Shown: in pieces, positions 9,531-14,065 of the stretch
How positions within the stretch are numbered: position 1 is the stretch's first letter
Layout: the number at the start of each line of letters is the position of its first letter
Source: Byssochlamys sp. IMV 00236
Lineage: Eukaryota > Ascomycota > Eurotiomycetes > Eurotiales > Thermoascaceae
Length of the DNA: 14,065 nt
Assembly (NCBI GenBank): GCA_001931875.2
Contig: MSJH02000350.1
Coordinates: 1 to 14,065 of the forward strand
Direction: 5' to 3'
Position numbers and translations under genes: made by a program
The notes under the pieces: generated by a model
The model's input: the letters and a program-made list of their open reading frames with translations, nothing else
Database searches by the model: none
Told to the model about the DNA's origin: nothing

Positions 9531-12017
9531 TTATGTACTTGGACGAAGTTTCTTCAATGTTGGGATTGATCCTGCTGATTTTCTTCTATCAACACGCTCA
9601 CGCTTCTTTCCACGTGAATTTTCTCTTTCTGTCTTTTCAATTGCTCTTGCTGTATTTAACGCGATATTCTAAAAGTAAATGTTATGTAAGAGTATATTAA
9701 AATTAGTATCACTTCGATTATGAAATTAGAAACTTTACCTTCACTTGCATAAGACCAGTAAACAATGCAGGGAAATGGCCAAGTTCAGAGAGTTTTTCGA
9801 TAGCATTGTATTCACCTAACTGAATCATTCGAAATACGCCACTTTTAGTATTCATTGCATACGTGGATACTTGTTTTCCTAATTTGTTAAATTACATTAG
9901 AGTACATTAAAACGCAAACAGGGAAAATATAATACAATTTCCACTTTTTTTATAAAAAAAAAGTTACCTTCAATCAATATACCAAAAACAGAGGCATCAT
10001 CTACACCAATGCTCAATATCTCATCCAACATATCACGCATTTCAATACCAAGTTTAACGAAATCTGATATGTCTCCACGTCCTACTTTCGAAGGTGGTTT
10101 GATCTCACATGTTGCTAACTTAAACTTCTTTATCCATGGTTTGACATAAGCAAACCAATCCGGTTTATACTGGGAATCATTTGTATTTATCAAGACAATA
10201 TTTGCCCTGTTATTGATAAAGTGTGAAAAAAAAGAAAAAAAAGTTAATGGTTTTCGTAAAATAAAAATAGATATTGTTATTACCATGATTGGTAGAAGTG
10301 GTCATCAACTGAGAATATATTGTCAAAGAAGCAATCAATATAGTTTTTAACAAAAGTATCTTCACCAGTTTCATCAGCATCCACTTCTTTTGTCAAACGG
10401 GGCACCCTAAGCTAATTTTCAATATTTTTATAAGTGCACATGATGAAATTAAACTTGCAGTTCAAATAGTATAAAGCTTGCAATCAAATCATTTGTATCT
10501 TTAGTTTTTATAGCGTCAGTGATGATTTCATTGCATTTCTTTTTCATCTCCATCCATCCAACTCTAAGCGTCTATAATCGACAAAGTCATTAATGTATAT
10601 TAGCGTTATAAATCGTTGCTATTTCTTTTCATTTTCCTTCTTTTTTTTTTAAAAAAAAGAAGGAAAATGAAAGAGAAACTTCTACTTACTCTCAGTGTGT
10701 TGGACCAAACCAACAGATTAGTTGATGGGACGGGCGCAGCAGAATAAAGACGATTTAACTCATTCTTTACCAGTACACGAGTTGATTGGGGCATGTACTT
10801 TGTTACAGAGTCGCTGGTTGATAGCATGAAAGGGAAAATCAAATATAAAGACCTAACAGTGTATAATATCAGCGTACCAATAATATTTTCCTAGAGCATT
10901 TTCTTTTCATTTATAGCTTACAATATACGTATGTCCCGTATGTTCCCCTGTGTGGTTGTGAGGTGGGATGATGTAGCTCGAAACTGCTTTAACTCTTGAC
11001 AAATATTAACATCATCAATGATCCACTAAAAAATAGAACAAAGTTTATTCAATATCAACTGTAATTTAAGTATAGTTACTCATAGCTATATACTTACCTC
11101 TTCTTCTTCCTCACAGTCTGGCCAATCAGGTATATATTCATACGTGTGTTTATATGTTCTTGTCGGATGATAATCATCACTTAAAAATGATCCATTTACA
11201 TCGCTATTATCAGGTAGAGGTGTGGATTGACAAGCTATACTGAATTCATCCTAAAAGTGTTATTTCATTAGTAAAATGTTGCCTTCAAAACTTAATTTAT
11301 CAATTATATTAGTTACTTCAACATGATTATGAGTGGCAGGTGTTGTCTTGGTTACTTCGATATTAGGCTGAGTCGGAGGCATCATAGGTATTATCGGTTA
11401 GATATCTAGTTATGGCCTATATCGTCCCAAACACGTTACTTACCATATCCATACTACTTCTTGGCTTCAGCTAGAATAATTTATCAACATATAAATTATC
11501 AGCATATAAATAATATGCTTGCTACAATATATCTAACCTGGAGCTCTTGTTCTGCGAGTTTCTTTGCTCCTAGTGTTGACAATATCGCACCCGACGAATC
11601 TCCTTCCAATCTTGCTAATAGTTGTAATCTTTTTACCTCCGCCTTCTTTGCTTGTACTTCATAATAAGAACAAAAAATATTTCGAACTTCTTTATTGTCC
11701 AAATATTTGGCCACTTCATTAGCATACGTTTTGACTGCTTCTCTCTCATTAGAATTACGACTAAACGCCTTCAAGTTGTTGATAAGGTCTTTGAGTATAT
11801 CTTTGCCAGAGTTTTGCCAGGTTTTGGTGTTTTTAAAGTAATAGTCGATTATTTTATCTACTTTTGTCCATAAACGAGCTTCGATTTGAAGAGTGTGCTC
11901 TAGATTATACTGACTACATACATCCGATGGAATCACATAATCACCTCTCACAGAACCAAGCAATGGCTTTTTTGGTAAAGATGCCACTTTTTTTGATTTT
12001 CCTTTTGAGTTTCGCAT
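9531..12017 (-). CDS. Uncharacterised 11-exon gene, possible PD-(D/E)XK nuclease-like protein
   Basis: I do not recognise this gene by name. Hand-spliced exons are 12017-11538, 11470-11444, 11367-11317, 11250-11098, 11025-10922, 10852-10690, 10571-10455, 10411-10284, 10206-9968, 9878-9739 and 9668-9531. All junctions are GT-AG and every phase matches, giving 579 aa. The N terminus is Lys/Ser-rich. Residues about 120-160 are charged and helical (QAKKAEVKRLQLLARLEG), and an acidic run EEEEE is at 233-237. From about 366 the order is a helix with acidic residues, strand ANIVLIN, KPD (P423-D424), then 17 residues later E442-I-K444 in TCEIKPP, the helix DFVKLGIEMRDMLDEIL and the strand VFGILIEG. 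This spacing matches the PD-(D/E)XK nuclease fold; that is inference, not a recognised domain hit. The C-terminal tail GKKRERVDRRK looks like a nuclear localisation signal. An in-frame upstream ATG at 12176 would add 53 residues including a hydrophobic stretch; I prefer 12017. Confidence 0.72.
10627..10672. repeat. Perfect 22-bp inverted repeat with 2-nt loop inside an intron
   Basis: Arms 10627-10648 and 10651-10672 are perfectly complementary (TTTCATTTTCCTTC followed by T8, mirrored), with a 2-base loop. It lies in the 118-nt intron between exons 6 and 7 of the 11-exon gene, 17 bases from the donor at 10689. In the pre-mRNA it would form a strong hairpin. Confidence 0.85.
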
Positions 12018-12345
12018 AATTATTGTAGGGAAAAAATGGAACAAAGATAATAAAATAAGGCAAAGCAAAATTATTCTGAGCAAAGAAGAGGTTTTTTTTT
12101 TTTTATTAAAGGCTGAAGGAAAAAAAACGCTGGTTAGGACAATACTTTGTTTGTTTGTCCGTTGTAAATCAATCATTGTTGCCTTCGTTTCACACTCCGA
12201 TGTGGTGGTACAACACTCTTAAAGCCGCTTTACTTTTCAGTATATATATAAAAACACAAATGCATATATTCCTCATATCTTCTTAGCAAGCATCGATTCA
12301 ATATTTTTTTTTTTTTTTTTGGGAGGGTAATTTAAAGTCTACTGA
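12018..12345. promoter_or_regulatory. Upstream region of the 11-exon gene
   Basis: A TATA-rich stretch at 12240-12252 lies about 225 bases before the preferred ATG at 12017 and about 65 before the alternative ATG at 12176. Both ATGs have A at -3. The region also holds poly(T) runs at about 12093-12104 and 12303-12320. The in-frame stretch 12018-12176 would encode a Lys run followed by a leucine-rich hydrophobic segment (SLLRIILLCLILLSLFHFF), which could be a signal anchor or simply translated 5' untranslated sequence. Confidence 0.4.
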
Positions 12346-12429
12346 TTAAAGTTCCAATATTGCTTGATATGACTGAGTAAGTTGTTTGGGGGTGACCACC
12401 ACATCTTCGTTGTTCACTTCGGCAACTGC
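12346..12429 (-). pseudogene. Orphan terminal exon, unknown family
   Basis: Directly after a good minus-strand acceptor (CTAAAATCAG, ending at 12430) is an open stretch of 27 codons ending in TAA: AVAEVNNEDVVVTPKQLTQS followed by YQAILEL. The composition and the acceptor suggest the last coding exon of a gene read from the right. I could not find convincing upstream exons between 12430 and 12630, where reading frames are low-complexity. It is either the tail of a decayed gene or of a gene whose other exons I cannot see. Confidence 0.35.
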
Positions 12430-12634
12430 CTGATTTTAGTAACAAGTTCTAAGTCTGAAATGTAAATCATGACTTTATTTAAAGGACAACCGTTAATGAA
12501 TTAATAACTACAATTATCAATAGATCAATAATATATTTTTTACCAAAACGACGTTGGTTAAAAAATGCAACAATATGATTATAGTAAAAATGAAGGAAGG
12601 GACCAGTACAATTCAAAAATAGATTTTAAAAAAA

Positions 12635-13246
12635 CTGCTGCCACACCACACACACTTTAAATTGATGAAGGTATTCATACAGATGGCTGAGTTCGTAACA
12701 TGAATAATACAATGCGCCTATCATCTGCTTCCATCAAAAAGTGAACCATTTGGTAAAGGGGTTGCTAGAAGTATTTCCACAAGACTTACAACTGCTGCTA
12801 TACCATGCTCCATCTGCGACTGATGCAGTGTTTGCACGGATTACCATCTCCGTAACATGAATATATATTTCTACATAAACATGGCTAGTCCAAACACACC
12901 TACTGCTTGTTTCCATCCAAAAGTCAATCGTTTGGCAATAAGTGGATTGCTAGAGGTATTTCCACAAGTCTAACATGTAGGCTGCATCAGTATACTAGCA
13001 GTGCTATATCATTAGGTCTAGTACACTTGAACAAATTAGTAAATGTTGCTGTTAGGTTTATTATTAACATCACCTTCTTCAAATAAATAAAAGCCTATAA
13101 GCATGGTATACAATGCATTATTGAGATTGCCAACCCAAATAAAACATTGAACAGGCTCGATGCTTGCTTCCATCAAAAAGTCAACCATTTGGTAAAGGGG
13201 TTGCTAGAAGTATTTCCACAAGACTTACAACTGCTGCCATACCATG
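12635..13246 (-). repeat. Degenerate tandem array of a Cys-containing coding fragment
   Basis: Three copies of a roughly 82-base module are at 12726-12807, about 12904-12990 and 13165-13246. The outer two differ at only 2 of 82 positions; the middle one is much more diverged. A truncated fourth start (GGTGTGGCAGCAG on the minus strand) is at 12635-12648. Minus-strand translation gives SCKSCGNTSSNPFTKW(F/L)TF followed by a stop and WKQ in the outer copies, and TCGNTSSNPLIAKRLTFGWKQ without that stop in the middle copy. An ATTCATGTTACG motif recurs downstream of copies 1 and 2. Unit spacing varies (about 165, 187 and 250 bases). This looks like an old coding repeat, now non-functional; the CxxCG pair hints at a zinc-binding origin. 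Confidence 0.6.
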
Positions 13247-13319
13247 ACTCCAGAAGAAAACAAGAATAAAAAAGTTTGTGTGGTGGGAATATATATAAAA
13301 TAAAAAGGAGTTTGATTGG

Positions 13320-13532
13320 CTAACTGTTTGATTTAAACAAGACAGCACGATTACTTGGCATGCATGGGTTTAACTTTACGGCTATAATTGTATTGTTTTC
13401 CTCTGCCTATTTGCTCTGCAGATGCATATTGGCTAGACAAAATAAATTGTCTGTATGATAGAATAATGTTCCAGTTGTTGTTTCCAAATGTACCTTTACG
13501 GCTATGATCGTATCGCTATCTTTGGTCAAGAT
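13320..13532 (-). pseudogene. Broken reading frame with two in-frame copies of a TIIAVK motif
   Basis: The minus-strand frame from 13532 is open for 41 codons (ILTKDSDTIIAVKVHLETTT, then GTLFYHTDNLFCLANMHLQS and K), meets one TAG at 13407-13409, and continues in the same frame for 28 more codons (AEENNTIIAVKLNPCMPSNR onward) to a TAG at 13320-13322. The two TIIAVK segments are exactly 120 bases (40 codons) apart; 24 of 30 bases match between 13371-13400 and 13491-13520, and two of the six differences are synonymous. It could be a pseudogene with one nonsense codon, or two exons around an intron ending AAATAG. I recognise no family. Confidence 0.4.
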
Positions 13533-13560
13533 TCATGCACTGATGACTAGTAGTCTTGGT

Positions 13561-14065
13561 AAAACTGTCTATGATTCCTAAAGATGAATATTGTCTTGTT
13601 TATTTTAATATTTTACTCTCATTATGTATATTATATAATATAGTTTTTGAGATCACTGTATCTGCACATCTTTGTCAAATTTGGCTATTTTTTATAGACA
13701 ATCTTCAGGGCTCCTTGCTGATCATGGCGTTGAAGTTTATTTTCTTTGATTTGAAAAGTATACTATGATCTAAGCTTCTCACCTTAATCTTATCAATGCT
13801 TAAAAAACATTCTCTTTTATTCAACTCAACTTTATAAGCATTTTACAATTGTTAAACATTTACGTAATTTGGTATTTCTGTTCTTGTCATTAAGGTTCAC
13901 AGGCTTCTTTTAATATTCTGGTGATTTAACAATGCTTTATATCGAGTTGTGGGGTTTCTTATTTGATATATGAATACTTTTGGTCACTTATTGAATTTAT
14001 TACAAGTACCAAGACTTGCGATGTTCTGAATAATTGTAACCCTAATCCCGAAAATGAAAAAAAAA
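13561..14065. other. AT-rich sequence with no gene seen
   Basis: No supported coding region, RNA gene or repeat. A single AACCCTAA near 14038 is not a telomere array. The stretch ends in an A-run at the window edge. Confidence 0.4.

Noticed and set aside
12635..13246. Repeats that might be a CRISPR-like array
   Set aside because: Unit spacing is irregular, repeats are about 82 bases and diverged, and the context is a eukaryotic genome.
13556..13768. A 70-codon plus-strand hydrophobic frame
   Set aside because: It begins inside AT-rich spacer, has random hydrophobic composition, and the neighbouring coding relics lie on the other strand.
14036..14049. AACCCTAA, resembling a telomere unit
   Set aside because: It is a single copy with no tandem repetition, so chance explains it.

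Overview
The window is a piece of nuclear DNA from a fungus, most likely an early-diverging one of the Mucoromycota (Mucorales type such as Rhizopus or Mucor). The evidence is a STE12 factor carrying both a STE homeodomain and paired C2H2 fingers, a fungal ERG6, a mitochondrial MutS homolog, short GT-AG introns (43-118 nt apart from one of 250 nt), AT-rich spacers full of homopolymers and CT/GA tracts, and a decayed mariner element. The genus is inference; the window has no rRNA or tRNA to settle it.

Layout. 1-2743: STE12-like transcription factor on the + strand (two exons, 598 aa), with a CRE palindrome and TATA box upstream and a poly(A) signal downstream. 2744-3375: spacer holding a broken coding relic on + (2966-3278). 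3376-4613: ERG6, sterol 24-C-methyltransferase, on - (three exons, 375 aa), tail to tail with STE12. 5003-7770: MSH1, mitochondrial MutS homolog, on - (three exons, 876 aa), whose stop lies 389 bases upstream of the ERG6 start codon. 7771-8437: spacer. About 8380-9216: dead mariner transposase on -. 9531-12017: an 11-exon gene on -, predicted 579 aa, that I do not recognise by name. Its C-terminal half carries a PD...ExK arrangement like that of PD-(D/E)XK nucleases. 12018-14065: gene-poor tail with an orphan terminal exon, a degenerate array built on a short Cys-containing peptide motif, and a second broken reading frame with an internal repeat, all best read on the - strand.

STE12 (mating and invasive growth), ERG6 (ergosterol synthesis) and MSH1 (mitochondrial DNA maintenance) are ordinary conserved genes and are not functionally linked. 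The right third, from about 8.1 kb on, is accessory: transposon remains, an unrecognised multi-exon gene and decayed repeats. The most interesting item is the 11-exon gene, because every splice junction keeps frame across small exons and the putative catalytic residues are intact, although it sits among debris. All gene models are hand-spliced from the sequence; no searches were run.
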